Below are positions 20,797 through 30,614 of a stretch of DNA of 44,769 nucleotides, piece by piece. The stretch is from Bacillota bacterium (GTDB taxonomy: Bacteria; Bacillota; Clostridia; Saccharofermentanales; UBA5734). The stretch's first letter is position 1; each line of letters opens with the position of its first letter. A model generated the notes under the pieces. The model did no database searches. It was given only the letters and a program-made list of their open reading frames with translations, and had not been told where the DNA came from. The translations under genes and the position numbers were made by a program. The stretch spans positions 1-44,769 of the forward strand of contig JAKPNJ010000357.1 of assembly GCA_029548445.1 (NCBI GenBank), given 5' to 3'.

Positions 20797-23313
20797 ATGC
20801 GCCTGGACCTGAACCAGGATTGGTCCCTGGACTATCGCGACCACCGGAACCTGTCCGCCGACGTTCCGTGTTCCCTGTACTCCGTCCTGCTGGCCCACGG
20901 CCTCATGGAGGACCCGTTCTTCGGAGAGAACGAGCCGGTGGCCCGGGAACTGACCCGGGGCGGCTGCCTGTTCCGGAAGCGCTTCGGGCTCTCGGCCAAC
21001 CGGCCGGACGGCGGCCGGGCCTTCCTGGTGTTCGAGGCCATCGACACCATCGCCCGGGTCGTCCTGAACGGCGCTGTCCTGGGGGAACCCTGCAACATGC
21101 ATCGCCGCTGGGAATACGACGTGACCGGCTGCCTCCGGCAGGAGGACAACCTGCTGGAAGTCCACCTGTCGGACCCCCTGGCGTTCTGCGAGAAGGCCGA
21201 CGACGCCTATCCCCTCTTCGGCATGCATTTCGTCTGCCGGGGGTACCAGCACCTCCGGAAGCCCCACTCCATGTTCGGGTGGGACTGGGGCCCCCAGCTG
21301 CCCGACATGGGCCTGCCCGGGCCGGTCTCCCTGGTGTTTCGGCAGGCCGCCCGGCTCCTGGACCTTGACATTCGCCAGCGCCACGAGGCGGGACGGGTGG
21401 CACTCGACTGCACGGCCCGGGTCGAGCGATACGGCGACAGCCATCGCCATGGTGACGGCGAGGACGACCTGGCCTGGCAGGTCCGGGTGACCGCACCGGA
21501 CGGCCGGATCTTCGAAGGCCGGGCCCCGGCGGGGACCCCGATCCGCCTGTCCATTCCCGACCCAGTTCTCTGGTGGCCCAACGGGCTGGGGGATCCGGCC
21601 CTCCACCAGGTCGAGACCGTCCTGTCCCGGGACGGGGTCCCGGTGGACCGGGACGAGCGCCGGATCGGCCTTCGGACCCTGACCGTCTCCACTGCCCGGG
21701 ACCCATGGGGCAGCGAGTTCTGCTTTGTCGTCAACGGGCGGAAGATTTTCTCCATGGGCGCCGACTACATCCCCGAGGACAGCCTCCTGCCCCGCATCGA
21801 CCGGGCCCGGACCGAGCGGCTGATCCGGGACTGTGCCCGGGCCAACTTCAACAGCATTCGCGTCTGGGGCGGCGGCTACTATCCGCCGGAGGACTTCTAC
21901 GACCTGTGCGACCGCTACGGCCTCATCGTCTGGCAGGATTTCATGTTCGCCTGCGCCACCTACCGCCTGACGCCGGAATTCCAGGAAAACCTGGTGGGCG
22001 AGTTTACCGACGTCCTGATGCGAATTCGTCACCACGCCTGCCTGGGGCTCCTGTGCGGCAACAATGAAATGGAAATCGGCTGGGTCGAGTGGATCCGGCA
22101 GCCCAACGAGCGGATCCGGCAGGATTACCTGACCCTGTACGAGCGCCTGCTGCCCGAAATCTGCGAGCAGCTCGCACCGGCGACCTTCTACTGGCCCGCG
22201 TCCCCCTCCTCGGTGGGCGGGTTCGAGAATCCCAACGATTTCAACCGGGGCGACACGCATTTCTGGGATGCCTGGCACGGCAGCAAGCCCTTCGATGTCT
22301 ACCGGAGCCATTACATCCGGTTCTGTTCCGAGTTCGGGTTCGAGGCCTTCCCCGACATGGCCACCCTCCGTTCCTTCTGCCGGGAGGAAGACCTGAATCC
22401 CTTCTCGGCAGTCATGGAAAGCCACCAGAAGTGCCCGGACGGCAACGCCAAGATCCTCGCCTACCTGGCCCAGCATTACCGATATCCCGTCAGCATGGAG
22501 AAACTGGTACACGTGTCCCAGCTGCTCCAGGTCGACGCCATACGACTGGGTGTGGAACACATGCGCCGCCACCGGGGCCGATGCATGGGCGCCATCTATT
22601 GGCAGCTGAATGACTGCTGGCCGGGCCCGTCCTGGTCCAGCATCGACTATTTCGGCCGATGGAAGGCCCTGCACTACGCAGCCCGCCGCTTCTTCGCCCC
22701 GGTCTTCCTGTCGGCCTGCGACGAGGGACCCGTCATGACCCTGAGCCTTTCCAACGAGACCCTCTCGGAGATCGAAGGCACCATCGAGTTCGGCGTCTCC
22801 GACCGATCCCTGGACGTGATCCATTCGGAAACCCGCCCCTACCGACTGCCGGCCCTGTCGGCCCGGGACCTGGCCGTCTTCGACGCAGGCCCCTATCTGG
22901 ACGGGAAGGAACGCACCCGGTTCTTCTGGTACCGGATCCTGTCAGGAGACGGGGGGCCGACACCCCGGACCGCCGTGCTGGTCGTCCGCCCGAAACATTT
23001 CGACTTTGCGGATCCGGGGATTCAATGCCGGCTGGTGCAGGAGGAGGGGTTCATGCGCCTCGTCCTGGAATCCGCCTCCTTCGCCAAGGGGGTGCGCGTC
23101 GGCTTCGACGGCCTCGAGGCGGACCTGTCGGACAATTATGTCGACCTGTGCGGTGACGTCGTGGAGATCCAGGTCCGGCCCCATGACCCGTCCGTTTCCA
23201 TCGAGACCCTGGCATCCGCCCTGCGGGTGCTGTCCGTCCGTGACCTGGATCGGGAAGGAGCGTCGGCATGCCGGATTTCCATCGAATCGGCCATGACATT
23301 ACCCCGGAACTGA
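20797..23313 (+). CDS. GH2 beta-mannosidase, first copy
   Basis: Cytoplasmic exo-enzyme of 838 residues releasing mannose from the non-reducing end of beta-mannosides. Jelly-roll domain with the beta-mannosidase motif [11 protein letters not shown] (about residues 160-172), immunoglobulin-like domain, then a TIM barrel. Catalytic residues are Glu424 in CGNNE (acid/base) and Glu512 in SEFGFE (nucleophile). [19 protein letters not shown] is a family hallmark. I chose the ATG at 20797 over 20779 because AAGGAGA lies 7 bases upstream of it. The 3' end overlaps the GH31 gene by 46 bases. The paralogue at 26829-29453 keeps the same motifs, so the two may act on different linkages or chain ends. Confidence 0.88.
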   Translation: MRLDLNQDWSLDYRDHRNLSADVPCSLYSVLLAHGLMEDPFFGENEPVARELTRGGCLFRKRFGLSANRPDGGRAFLVFEAIDTIARVVLNGAVLGEPCNMHRRWEYDVTGCLRQEDNLLEVHLSDPLAFCEKADDAYPLFGMHFVCRGYQHLRKPHSMFGWDWGPQLPDMGLPGPVSLVFRQAARLLDLDIRQRHEAGRVALDCTARVERYGDSHRHGDGEDDLAWQVRVTAPDGRIFEGRAPAGTPIRLSIPDPVLWWPNGLGDPALHQVETVLSRDGVPVDRDERRIGLRTLTVSTARDPWGSEFCFVVNGRKIFSMGADYIPEDSLLPRIDRARTERLIRDCARANFNSIRVWGGGYYPPEDFYDLCDRYGLIVWQDFMFACATYRLTPEFQENLVGEFTDVLMRIRHHACLGLLCGNNEMEIGWVEWIRQPNERIRQDYLTLYERLLPEICEQLAPATFYWPASPSSVGGFENPNDFNRGDTHFWDAWHGSKPFDVYRSHYIRFCSEFGFEAFPDMATLRSFCREEDLNPFSAVMESHQKCPDGNAKILAYLAQHYRYPVSMEKLVHVSQLLQVDAIRLGVEHMRRHRGRCMGAIYWQLNDCWPGPSWSSIDYFGRWKALHYAARRFFAPVFLSACDEGPVMTLSLSNETLSEIEGTIEFGVSDRSLDVIHSETRPYRLPALSARDLAVFDAGPYLDGKERTRFFWYRILSGDGGPTPRTAVLVVRPKHFDFADPGIQCRLVQEEGFMRLVLESASFAKGVRVGFDGLEADLSDNYVDLCGDVVEIQVRPHDPSVSIETLASALRVLSVRDLDREGASACRISIESAMTLPRN

Positions 23314-25601
23314 ACCACGACCTGGCCCTCTGTGCCGGCCGGGTCCTGTCCTGGGAACCGGTCGGGGAGGGGATCCGCGTCCTGTACGAGGCGGGCCTTC
23401 CCAGGGGAGGTTTCCAGGCCGCCGACACCGGCGACCTGGCTGTCTTCGCCAGCCATTCCGCCGCCGACGGTCTCGAGCCGACCGGGCAGGCCTTCTCCGT
23501 GACCTTCTCCTTTCCCCGGCACGGCGTACTGCGTGTCGAGGTGGGGTCGGGAAACCGGTATCCCTACGTGGTTCCGAACGGGCCACCGCCTGCGTTTTCC
23601 GTCCGGGAAGACGACGGGGGCCTCCACCTGGAGGCCGGCGGTTTCCACCTGGCCATCGACCGGGAGCGCCATCTCTTTACCCTGTGGAATCCCGAGGGAG
23701 ACGTGGTCGTCTCCCAGGCGGCGGCCAAGTCCATTTACTGGGGTTATCATGCCCATCCCCTGTGCCAGGTTCGGCGCAGGAACGGGATCGCCACGGCGAT
23801 CGCCCTGGCGCGGCGGGCCGGCGAGAGCTATTACGGCTTCGGGGAGCAGTTTACGGACCTGGACCGCCGGAACCAGGCCGTCGACATCTGGAACGTCGAC
23901 CCGGCCAACACCCTGGGCAATGGTTCCTATGCCAACATCCCGCTGTACCTGTCGACGGACGGGTACGGCCTGCTGCTGGACTCCCCCCGGAGAAGCCGGT
24001 TCGACATGGGAACCACCACCTCGGCGGCCGTCATGGCGGAAACCGAGGGCGAGGCGCTGGACCTGTATGTCCTGGCCGGCACCATGAAGACCGCCCTGAA
24101 CACCTACTTCGACCTGACGGGACGCCCCTCCCCCACGCCGCCCTGGTCCTACGGCCTCTGGATGTCCAGCCTGCCGACCTACACCAGCGCCCGGGGCGTC
24201 CTGGAAGCGGCGGAGGAATTCAGGCGTCGCGGATTTCCCTGCGACCTGCTGCATGTGGACCCGGTCTGGATGGGGCAGAAATCCCTGGTCTGCGATTTCG
24301 AATGGGGGCCCGCGTTCCCCGATCCCGACGGTTTTGTCCGCCGGCTCCGGGCGCTGGGGTTCAAGCTGAGCCTGTGGGTGTCGCCCTATGTGCCGGTGGG
24401 GAGTCCCCTCCATGAGGAAGGACTGGAGAGGGACTGTTTTGTCCGGGACGCCGAGGGCCGGGTCCTGGTCAACGAGGGGGCCATGAACTTCTGGTCCGTT
24501 CCCTTCTCGTACGTGGATTTCTCCAGCCCGGGAGCCGCCGAGTGGTACAAGGACCGGATCCGGTGCCTGGCCGCCGGGGGGGCGGACGTCATCAAGAACG
24601 ACCTGGGCGAGCTGGGTCCGGCGGAAGCGCTGTATCGCGACGGGCTCGACGGTCCGGGAGGCCACAACCGATACTGCCAGGACTATGCCCGGGCCACCTG
24701 GGAGGCCTGCCGGGAGGTCCTGGGGGAAGACGCCATGATCTGGTCCCGGTCCGGATTCATCGGGGCCGCCACGACCCCCTGCCACTGGGCCGGGGATGTG
24801 TCCGCCGATTTCGAGAACATGCGGGGCCAGCTCCGGGCGGTCCTGGGCGCGGGCCTGGGCGGCTTTGTCTTCTTCAGCCACGATACGGGGGGCTTTACCG
24901 GCACCCCGACGCCGGAGCTCTACGCCCGCTGGTTCCAGATGGGCTGCTTCACCTCCCACATGCGGGCCCACGGCTGCTTCCCCCACGAGCCATGGCACTA
25001 CGGAGACCGGGTCTACGGCATCTGCCTCGCCTTCGCCCGGCTCCGCTATGCCCTGCTGCCGACGCTGTACTCCGCCTCCATCTGCTGCTGCCAGGAGGGA
25101 CGGCCCATGGCGTCCGCCCTGGTACTGGAGTACCAGGACGACCTGTCTGTCCGGGGAATCGACGACCAGTACCTGTTCGCCGACAGCCTCCTGGTTTGCC
25201 CGGTCTTCGGTGGGGATACCCGCCGCTCCGTCTACCTGCCGGAAGGCACCTGGTTCGATTTCCACACGGGAGACATCCTGCAGGGCGGCCGGCGCCTCTC
25301 GGTGGAGACGCCCCTGGAACGGATCCCCCTCTATGTCCGGGACGACACGATCCTGTTCCTGTGCGACGAGCGGGCGTTTACGCCAAAGGGGGAGGCGGAC
25401 TGGGGACGGATCCGGGCCCGGATCTACACGACCCGGGAGCGGGGCACCCTGTCCCGTCAGCTGTATCAGTCCAGGGACCGGTTCCGGGAGATCCGGGTGG
25501 AGATCGACGGCGGCGTTTGCCGCTGCGACGACCCTGGCGTCGAATGCGAGCGGGCGGCGGGATGGCCGTGGGGGGAGGATCGCCATGGATCCGGCGGCTG
25601 A
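23268..25601 (+). CDS. GH31 alpha-xylosidase-like glycosidase
   Basis: Cytoplasmic enzyme of 777 residues of the GH31 family, removing alpha-xylose (YicI-like) or alpha-glucose from oligosaccharides. N-terminal beta-sandwich with the family motif SYYGFGEQF (about residues 188-196). The catalytic barrel carries Asp445 in IKNDLGE (nucleophile; YicI-type enzymes have KTDFGE) and Asp510 in CHWAGD (acid/base). [19 protein letters not shown] is typical of alpha-xylosidases and related enzymes. GAAGGAG precedes the ATG, which lies inside the end of the beta-mannosidase gene. With a beta-galactosidase next door it could strip xyloglucan side chains. Alpha-glucosidase and sulfoquinovosidase-type members are alternatives. 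Confidence 0.85.
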   Translation: MPDFHRIGHDITPELNHDLALCAGRVLSWEPVGEGIRVLYEAGLPRGGFQAADTGDLAVFASHSAADGLEPTGQAFSVTFSFPRHGVLRVEVGSGNRYPYVVPNGPPPAFSVREDDGGLHLEAGGFHLAIDRERHLFTLWNPEGDVVVSQAAAKSIYWGYHAHPLCQVRRRNGIATAIALARRAGESYYGFGEQFTDLDRRNQAVDIWNVDPANTLGNGSYANIPLYLSTDGYGLLLDSPRRSRFDMGTTTSAAVMAETEGEALDLYVLAGTMKTALNTYFDLTGRPSPTPPWSYGLWMSSLPTYTSARGVLEAAEEFRRRGFPCDLLHVDPVWMGQKSLVCDFEWGPAFPDPDGFVRRLRALGFKLSLWVSPYVPVGSPLHEEGLERDCFVRDAEGRVLVNEGAMNFWSVPFSYVDFSSPGAAEWYKDRIRCLAAGGADVIKNDLGELGPAEALYRDGLDGPGGHNRYCQDYARATWEACREVLGEDAMIWSRSGFIGAATTPCHWAGDVSADFENMRGQLRAVLGAGLGGFVFFSHDTGGFTGTPTPELYARWFQMGCFTSHMRAHGCFPHEPWHYGDRVYGICLAFARLRYALLPTLYSASICCCQEGRPMASALVLEYQDDLSVRGIDDQYLFADSLLVCPVFGGDTRRSVYLPEGTWFDFHTGDILQGGRRLSVETPLERIPLYVRDDTILFLCDERAFTPKGEADWGRIRARIYTTRERGTLSRQLYQSRDRFREIRVEIDGGVCRCDDPGVECERAAGWPWGEDRHGSGG

Positions 25602-26817
25602 ACGGTCGATCCTGAGGGACCTGGCCCGCCGCCAGGCGGAACTCGCCGGGGAACCGGCCAACCGGGAACGGCGGGATCTCTGGACCCGGCTCAAGGACCT
25701 GGATCCCGTCCGTCCCATGATTCTCCTGGAAGTGTGGCCCATCGAGGATTTCGTCCGGCCGGGGGAACTCCTGTGCGAGACGCCGGCGCTGCGGTCCGTC
25801 GAGTACGGCTTGCGCATGACCCTGCGCCATGCCCTGGAGATGGGAGACGACTTCGTCGTGCCCGACCGGTTCAAGGTCGACTGGATCGTCCGGTCCGGCG
25901 ACTACGGAGAGGGCCTTGACGTAGAACGCAGGGCCAATGCGGACACCGCCGCCATCGGGTACCACTTCGACCACCCGATCCGCTCGCCGGAGGATCTCCA
26001 TCGACTGCGTCCCCGGACCCACCGGATCGACCGGGCGGCGTCCCTAGCCCGCCGGGATTTCCTGCAGGACCTGCTGGGGGATCTCCTGCCCGTGGAGATG
26101 AGCGGCGGTCTCTACCACCTGGGTACCACCTCCGAGCTGTTCAAGCTCATCGGCAACGAGAACCTGATGGTCTGGTCCCTGGACGAGCCCGACGCCATCC
26201 GGTTCCTCATGGACTATCTGTACGAGGATCGCGCCGCCTATATCCGGACCCTGGAGGAAGAAGGCGTCCTGACCTCCAATGTCCGCCACAATTTCGTCGG
26301 GTCCGGCAGTCCGGGCTACACCACCTCCCTGCCGGATCCCGGCGGGGAGGTCCCGGTTCGTTTCGACCAGGTCTGGGCCTGGACCGAAGCCCAGGAGACC
26401 GAAGGCATGTCCCCGGATACCTTCCGGGAGCTGTTCCTTCCGCCCATGGCCCGGCTGGCCCGGCAGGCGGGCCTGGTTTATTACGGCTGCTGCGAGCGGG
26501 TGGACGACCGGTGGGAGGAGATCCTCTCCGCGATTCCCAATATCCGGGCCGTCTCCTGCTCTCCCTGGACCCGGACCGAGCGACTGGCGGAACAGGTCGG
26601 ATCCCGGTGCGTCCTGTCCAGGAAGCCGACCCCGACATTCATTTCGGGGGCCAACGAATGGACGGAGGATGTGGACCGGGAGATGCAGGTTCTGGCGGAT
26701 GCGGCGGCGCGGTACGGGTGCCCCGTGGAAGTCATATTCCGGGACCTGTATACGGTCGGGGGCGATGTACCCAAGCTGCGCCGATGGACCGACCGGGTCC
26801 GGGCGATCCTGTCCTGA
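25585..26817 (+). CDS. Second URO-D-fold protein, larger and diverged
   Basis: Predicted cytoplasmic protein of 410 residues in the URO-D superfamily. It resembles the uncharacterised 400-residue URO-D-like proteins found in carbohydrate loci of gut and rumen anaerobes rather than HemE. Visible elements are VRPMILLEVWPIEDF near residue 45, a barrel strand GLYHLGTTSELFKLIGNEN (about 173-191), and YYGCCE (299-304). That last segment occupies the position of the methyltransferase H-x-C zinc motif but reads Gly-Cys302-Cys303. The start has GGGGAGG upstream and overlaps the GH31 end by 17 bases. The N terminus differs from that of the smaller member at 16429, so the pair are distant relatives, not a recent duplication. 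Substrate and reaction are unknown. Confidence 0.72.
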   Translation: MDPAAERSILRDLARRQAELAGEPANRERRDLWTRLKDLDPVRPMILLEVWPIEDFVRPGELLCETPALRSVEYGLRMTLRHALEMGDDFVVPDRFKVDWIVRSGDYGEGLDVERRANADTAAIGYHFDHPIRSPEDLHRLRPRTHRIDRAASLARRDFLQDLLGDLLPVEMSGGLYHLGTTSELFKLIGNENLMVWSLDEPDAIRFLMDYLYEDRAAYIRTLEEEGVLTSNVRHNFVGSGSPGYTTSLPDPGGEVPVRFDQVWAWTEAQETEGMSPDTFRELFLPPMARLARQAGLVYYGCCERVDDRWEEILSAIPNIRAVSCSPWTRTERLAEQVGSRCVLSRKPTPTFISGANEWTEDVDREMQVLADAAARYGCPVEVIFRDLYTVGGDVPKLRRWTDRVRAILS

Positions 26818-26828
26818 GGGACCGGCCG

Positions 26829-29453
26829 ATGCGGTGCCTGGACCTGGACCGGGGATGGCGGTTTCGCCGGGACGGGGATCCGGTGTGGCGGCCGGCGATC
26901 GTGCCGGGCTCGTTCCTGGCCGACCTGGAACGGACGGGCCTGCTGCCGGACCCCTATTTCCGGGACAACGAGGTCCTGGCCAAGGAAGCCTGCGAATCCG
27001 GGTGCGAGTATGCCTGCGAATTCGACCTCGAAGGGCCGGACGTGTCAGCCGGCGCCCCGGCGGACCTTGTGTGCCTGGGCCTCGATACCCTGTGCACGAT
27101 TTTCCTGAACGGAAGCCGGGTCGGGTCCGCCGACAACATGCACAGGACCTGGCGGTTCCCGGTGGCGTCCCTGCTGCGGCCGGGCCGGAACGCGCTGCGC
27201 CTCCGCTTCGAATCGGCCCTGGCCTTCGTCCGGCAGCGCCGGCAGGGATCCGACATCCGGTATGTGCCCACCGGCTGCGTCGCCGGCAACCAGTACCTCC
27301 GGAAGGCCCATTGCGCCTTCGGGTGGGACTGGGGACCCCAGCTTCCGGATATGGGGATCTTCCGGTCCATCCGCCTGGAATTCCCCGACCGGGCCCGGAT
27401 CCTGGATCTCCGGGTGTCCCAGCGCCACGGGGAGAACCGGGTGGACCTGGCCATGCACATGGAGGCGATCCTGGCCGACGGGTCCGTTCCCGGGGAGTCG
27501 CCGGTCCTGCAGGCGGCTGTGGACCTCCTGGCTCCCGACGGACGCCGCTTCCTGGCGGAGGGCCCCCTGGTCGGCGGCCGGTGCGTCCTGCCGCTTTCGA
27601 TCGAGTCGCCGGAACTCTGGTGGCCCAATAACCTGGGCGGGCAGCCCCTGTACCGGCTGCGGGCCGTCCTGCGCCTTCCGGACGGCGAGGGGGATCCGGC
27701 GTCGACGGAAGCGGCGACGGAAGCGGAAACGGCGGCGGCGACGGGTCGGGAGCTGGATGCCCGGGAGCTGCGGATCGGCCTGCGGGAGCTGGGGCTCCGA
27801 AGGGAGCCCGACGCCTGGGGAGAGTCGTTCTCCTTCCAGGTCAACGGGGTGCCCTTCTTCGCCATGGGCGCCGATTATGTCCCGGAGGACGCCATCCCGG
27901 GGCGACGGACGACGGAAAGGACCCGCCGGCTCGTCCGGGACTGCGCCCGGGCGAACTTCAATTGCCTTCGGGTGTGGGGCGGCGGTGCCTATCCCGACGA
28001 TGATTTCTACGACCTGTGCGACGAGGCCGGCCTGGTGGTCTGGCAGGACTTCCTCTTCGCCTGCAATGTCTACGACCTGACGGAGGATTTCGCGGAGAGC
28101 ATCCGGGCCGAGACGGAGGACAACATCCGGCGTCTCCGGCACCATGCCTGCCTGGGGCTCTGGTGCGGCAACAACGAGCTGGAATGGCACTGGGTGGAAC
28201 TGCCGGCCATGTCCGGCCACCCGGAGCGATACCGGCGCATGTACCTGGAGCAGTTCGAGGGCCTCCTGGCGGAGGTGGCGGCCCGGCTGGACCCGGAGCG
28301 GGATTACTGGCCGGCCTCCCCGTCCTCCGGCGGGGGATTCGACGCCCCCAACGACGAGGGACGTGGGGACATGCACATCTGGGATGTCTGGCATGGTCTC
28401 CGGCCCTTCGGCGAGTACCGGAAGATGCATCCCCGCTTCTGCTCGGAGTTCGGGTTCGAGTCCTATCCGTCCATGAAAACCCTGGAGCAGGTCACGGAGC
28501 CCGGGGACCGCAATCCCTTTTCCGACATCCTGGAGGTCCACCAGAAGCGCCCCGGCGGCAACGCCCGGATCGCCTGGTACCTGGCCGAGTCCCTGCTCTA
28601 CCCGCTGTCCCTGGCGCAGATGGTCCAGGCCTCCCAGGTCCTGCAGGCCGAGGCCCTCCGGTGCGGGGTCGAGCACTGGCGCCGGAACCGGGGCCGGTGC
28701 ATGGGGGCTGTCTACTGGCAGCTGAACGACAACTGGCCGGTGGCCTCCTGGTCCAGCCTGGATTACGACGGCCGCTGGAAGGCAGCCCATTACCTGGCCC
28801 GGCGGTTCTTCGCCCCGGTGTCCGCCAGCGCCGTGGGGATCCCTGGGCGGTCGGTCCTGCACGACGATACCCGCCTGGAGCGGGACCTGCCGGAGACGGG
28901 GGCGGAGATCCACGCGGCCAACGAGCGCCGCACTCCCCTGGACGCCCGGCTTCGCTGGACCCTGCAGGACGCGGCGGGGCAGGTCCTGGAGGAAGGCGGG
29001 ACAGCCCTGGCCCTGGGGCCCATGGACGCCCGGCGGGCGGTATCCCTGGACTGGTCCGGGGGATTCCCCGGGGGGCGCGATCCCCGGGAGGTCTTCCTGG
29101 CCTTCTCCCTGCAGGACGATCGGGAGATCCTGGCGGAGGGGACGATGCTGTTCGTCCGGCCCCGCCGGTTCCGGTTCCGGGATCCCGAGGCGGCGGTTGC
29201 GGTCCGGGAGGACGGGCGGTACTTTTATGTCGATGTAACGGTCCGGGCCCCGGCCTTTTGGGTGTTCCTGGAGACGGAGGGGTTCGACTGCGTTTTTTCG
29301 GACAACTGGTTCGACCTGCAGCCCGGGCCGCCGAAGCGCGTGACGGTGGAGAAGGGCGACCCCGGCCTGCCGGCTGCGGCGGAAGCCTTCGCTGCATCCC
29401 TGTCGGTCCGCAGCGTGTTCGACATCGGCCGGTTGCCGGGCGACGCCCCATGA
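26829..29453 (+). CDS. GH2 beta-mannosidase, second copy
   Basis: Cytoplasmic exo-enzyme of 874 residues, paralogous to the product of 20797-23313 along its whole length. It has [11 protein letters not shown], Glu450 in CGNNE (acid/base), Glu540 in SEFGFE (nucleophile) and VYWQLNDNWPVASWSSLDY. A low-complexity Ala/Glu/Thr-rich insert (about residues 294-312, DNA about 27708-27750) interrupts the domain before the barrel and is absent from the first copy. Start at ATG 26829, 12 bases after the URO-D stop; the upstream GAGGGA is only a moderate ribosome binding site. The clustered endo-mannanase provides the expected oligosaccharide substrates. Confidence 0.87.
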   Translation: MRCLDLDRGWRFRRDGDPVWRPAIVPGSFLADLERTGLLPDPYFRDNEVLAKEACESGCEYACEFDLEGPDVSAGAPADLVCLGLDTLCTIFLNGSRVGSADNMHRTWRFPVASLLRPGRNALRLRFESALAFVRQRRQGSDIRYVPTGCVAGNQYLRKAHCAFGWDWGPQLPDMGIFRSIRLEFPDRARILDLRVSQRHGENRVDLAMHMEAILADGSVPGESPVLQAAVDLLAPDGRRFLAEGPLVGGRCVLPLSIESPELWWPNNLGGQPLYRLRAVLRLPDGEGDPASTEAATEAETAAATGRELDARELRIGLRELGLRREPDAWGESFSFQVNGVPFFAMGADYVPEDAIPGRRTTERTRRLVRDCARANFNCLRVWGGGAYPDDDFYDLCDEAGLVVWQDFLFACNVYDLTEDFAESIRAETEDNIRRLRHHACLGLWCGNNELEWHWVELPAMSGHPERYRRMYLEQFEGLLAEVAARLDPERDYWPASPSSGGGFDAPNDEGRGDMHIWDVWHGLRPFGEYRKMHPRFCSEFGFESYPSMKTLEQVTEPGDRNPFSDILEVHQKRPGGNARIAWYLAESLLYPLSLAQMVQASQVLQAEALRCGVEHWRRNRGRCMGAVYWQLNDNWPVASWSSLDYDGRWKAAHYLARRFFAPVSASAVGIPGRSVLHDDTRLERDLPETGAEIHAANERRTPLDARLRWTLQDAAGQVLEEGGTALALGPMDARRAVSLDWSGGFPGGRDPREVFLAFSLQDDREILAEGTMLFVRPRRFRFRDPEAAVAVREDGRYFYVDVTVRAPAFWVFLETEGFDCVFSDNWFDLQPGPPKRVTVEKGDPGLPAAAEAFAASLSVRSVFDIGRLPGDAP
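27708..27750 (+). repeat. Short purine-rich low-complexity repeat within the second beta-mannosidase
   Basis: Imperfect copies of GGAAGCGGCGAC-type units encode an Ala/Glu/Thr-rich stretch. The reading frame is kept and the paralogue has no such segment, so it looks like slippage expansion in a surface loop. Confidence 0.5.
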
Positions 29454-29472
29454 GAGGAGGGAAGCGAGCCCC

Positions 29473-30531
29473 ATGATCACACGAACAAGCGGGTTCGTCA
29501 CTCGCCGCGGCATTCATTTCGAGGTGGCGGGACGCCGTTTCCATTTTGCCGGCTGCAATTGCTACCACCTGCTGTACTCCGAATCGGCCGTGATTCGCCA
29601 GCTGCTGGACGAAATCCGGGACATCGGCGCCACGGTGGTGCGGATCTGGGTGTTCGGCCACGAGGCGTCCTGCCCGGTGGAGCGGCCCAAGGGCGAGTAC
29701 GGCGAGGCGTATTTCCAGCGGCTGGACGAAATCCTGCAGGAGGCGGCGGCCCGGGACCTGCGGCTGATCCTGGTCCTGGAGAATTACTGGCCCGACTACG
29801 GGGGCATTCGGGCCCGCCTGGAGTGGGAGGGCCTGTCGGGGAACGAGCCCCGGGAACTGGCGGCGTTTTTCCGGCATCCCGGCTGCCGGGAAGGGTACCG
29901 GAACTACGTGCGCCACGTGGTGACCCGGACCAACGGGCGGACCGGGCTGCCGTACCGGGAGGATCCGACGATCCTGGCGTGGGAGCTCATGAACGAGCCC
30001 CGCTGCCAGGGCGTGTCGGAGCAGGAAGACCGGGAGAGCCGGATCCTGCGGGGCTGGGTCGACGACATGGGTGCCTGGGTCAAGGCCCTGGACCCCCGCC
30101 ATCTCCTGGGGGCCGGCCTGGAGGGCCACGGGAGCCGGTATCGCTTCGGCGGCGACGAGGGCAACGACTACCTCGCAATCCACCAGTCGCCCTTCGTGGA
30201 CTTCTGCACCTCCCATCCGTATCCGGATGCCGAGTGGTGCGGCCTGACCCCCGGGGAGGCCCATGACCTGGTGGTCCGCCAGGTCCGGGAGGCCCACGGG
30301 ATCCTCGGCAAGCCCTACATAATGGAGGAGTTCAATTCGGCCCGGTTCGAGGACTACGAAGGGTACTGGCGCGCCATGTACCGGGCCGTGGAGGAGCAGG
30401 ACGCAGCGGGAGACCTGTTCTGGTGCTACCACCAGGCCGGCGGGGGCGGTTTCAACATGAACCGGGAGTCCCCGGTGGTCCGGACCGTGTTCCGCGACCA
30501 CGCCGCCGTGATGCAGGCCAAGAGGCGGTAG
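29473..30531 (+). CDS. GH5 endo-beta-1,4-mannanase (subfamily 7-like)
   Basis: TIM-barrel endo-enzyme of 352 residues that should cut beta-mannan chains internally. The N-terminal FHFAGCNCYHLLY, the segment AWELMNEPRCQG with Glu175 as acid/base, and IMEEFN with Glu286 as probable nucleophile follow the plant/fungal/bacterial GH5_7 mannanase pattern. Their 111-residue spacing is close to that of Trichoderma mannanase. There is no signal peptide, so it appears to act inside the cell on imported oligosaccharides, which is less usual for an endo-mannanase. GAGGAGG lies upstream of the ATG. It is the last gene of the operon and is followed by a strong hairpin. Confidence 0.82.
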   Translation: MITRTSGFVTRRGIHFEVAGRRFHFAGCNCYHLLYSESAVIRQLLDEIRDIGATVVRIWVFGHEASCPVERPKGEYGEAYFQRLDEILQEAAARDLRLILVLENYWPDYGGIRARLEWEGLSGNEPRELAAFFRHPGCREGYRNYVRHVVTRTNGRTGLPYREDPTILAWELMNEPRCQGVSEQEDRESRILRGWVDDMGAWVKALDPRHLLGAGLEGHGSRYRFGGDEGNDYLAIHQSPFVDFCTSHPYPDAEWCGLTPGEAHDLVVRQVREAHGILGKPYIMEEFNSARFEDYEGYWRAMYRAVEEQDAAGDLFWCYHQAGGGGFNMNRESPVVRTVFRDHAAVMQAKRR

Positions 30532-30550
30532 GTATTAGGAAGGCAACGGA

Positions 30551-30586
30551 AAGGCTCCCCGTCCCGGAATCGGGACAGGGAGCCTT
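30551..30586. terminator. Strong hairpin between convergent genes
   Basis: AAGGCTCCC-C-GTCCCG pairs with CGGGAC-A-GGGAGCCTT through a 4-base loop (GAAT): 15 paired bases with a single C-A mismatch. It ends the long sugar operon and, read the other way, the subtilisin gene. There is no clear T tract in either direction beyond TTTCC on the minus strand. Confidence 0.65.
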
Positions 30587-30614
30587 CGCATGGGGTCGAA
30601 CGGGAGCGGGAGGG

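Noticed and set aside
23136-25874. Minus-strand open frame of over 900 codons opposite the GH31 gene
   Set aside because: Shadow of GH31 and neighbouring genes; low-complexity composition and no motif.
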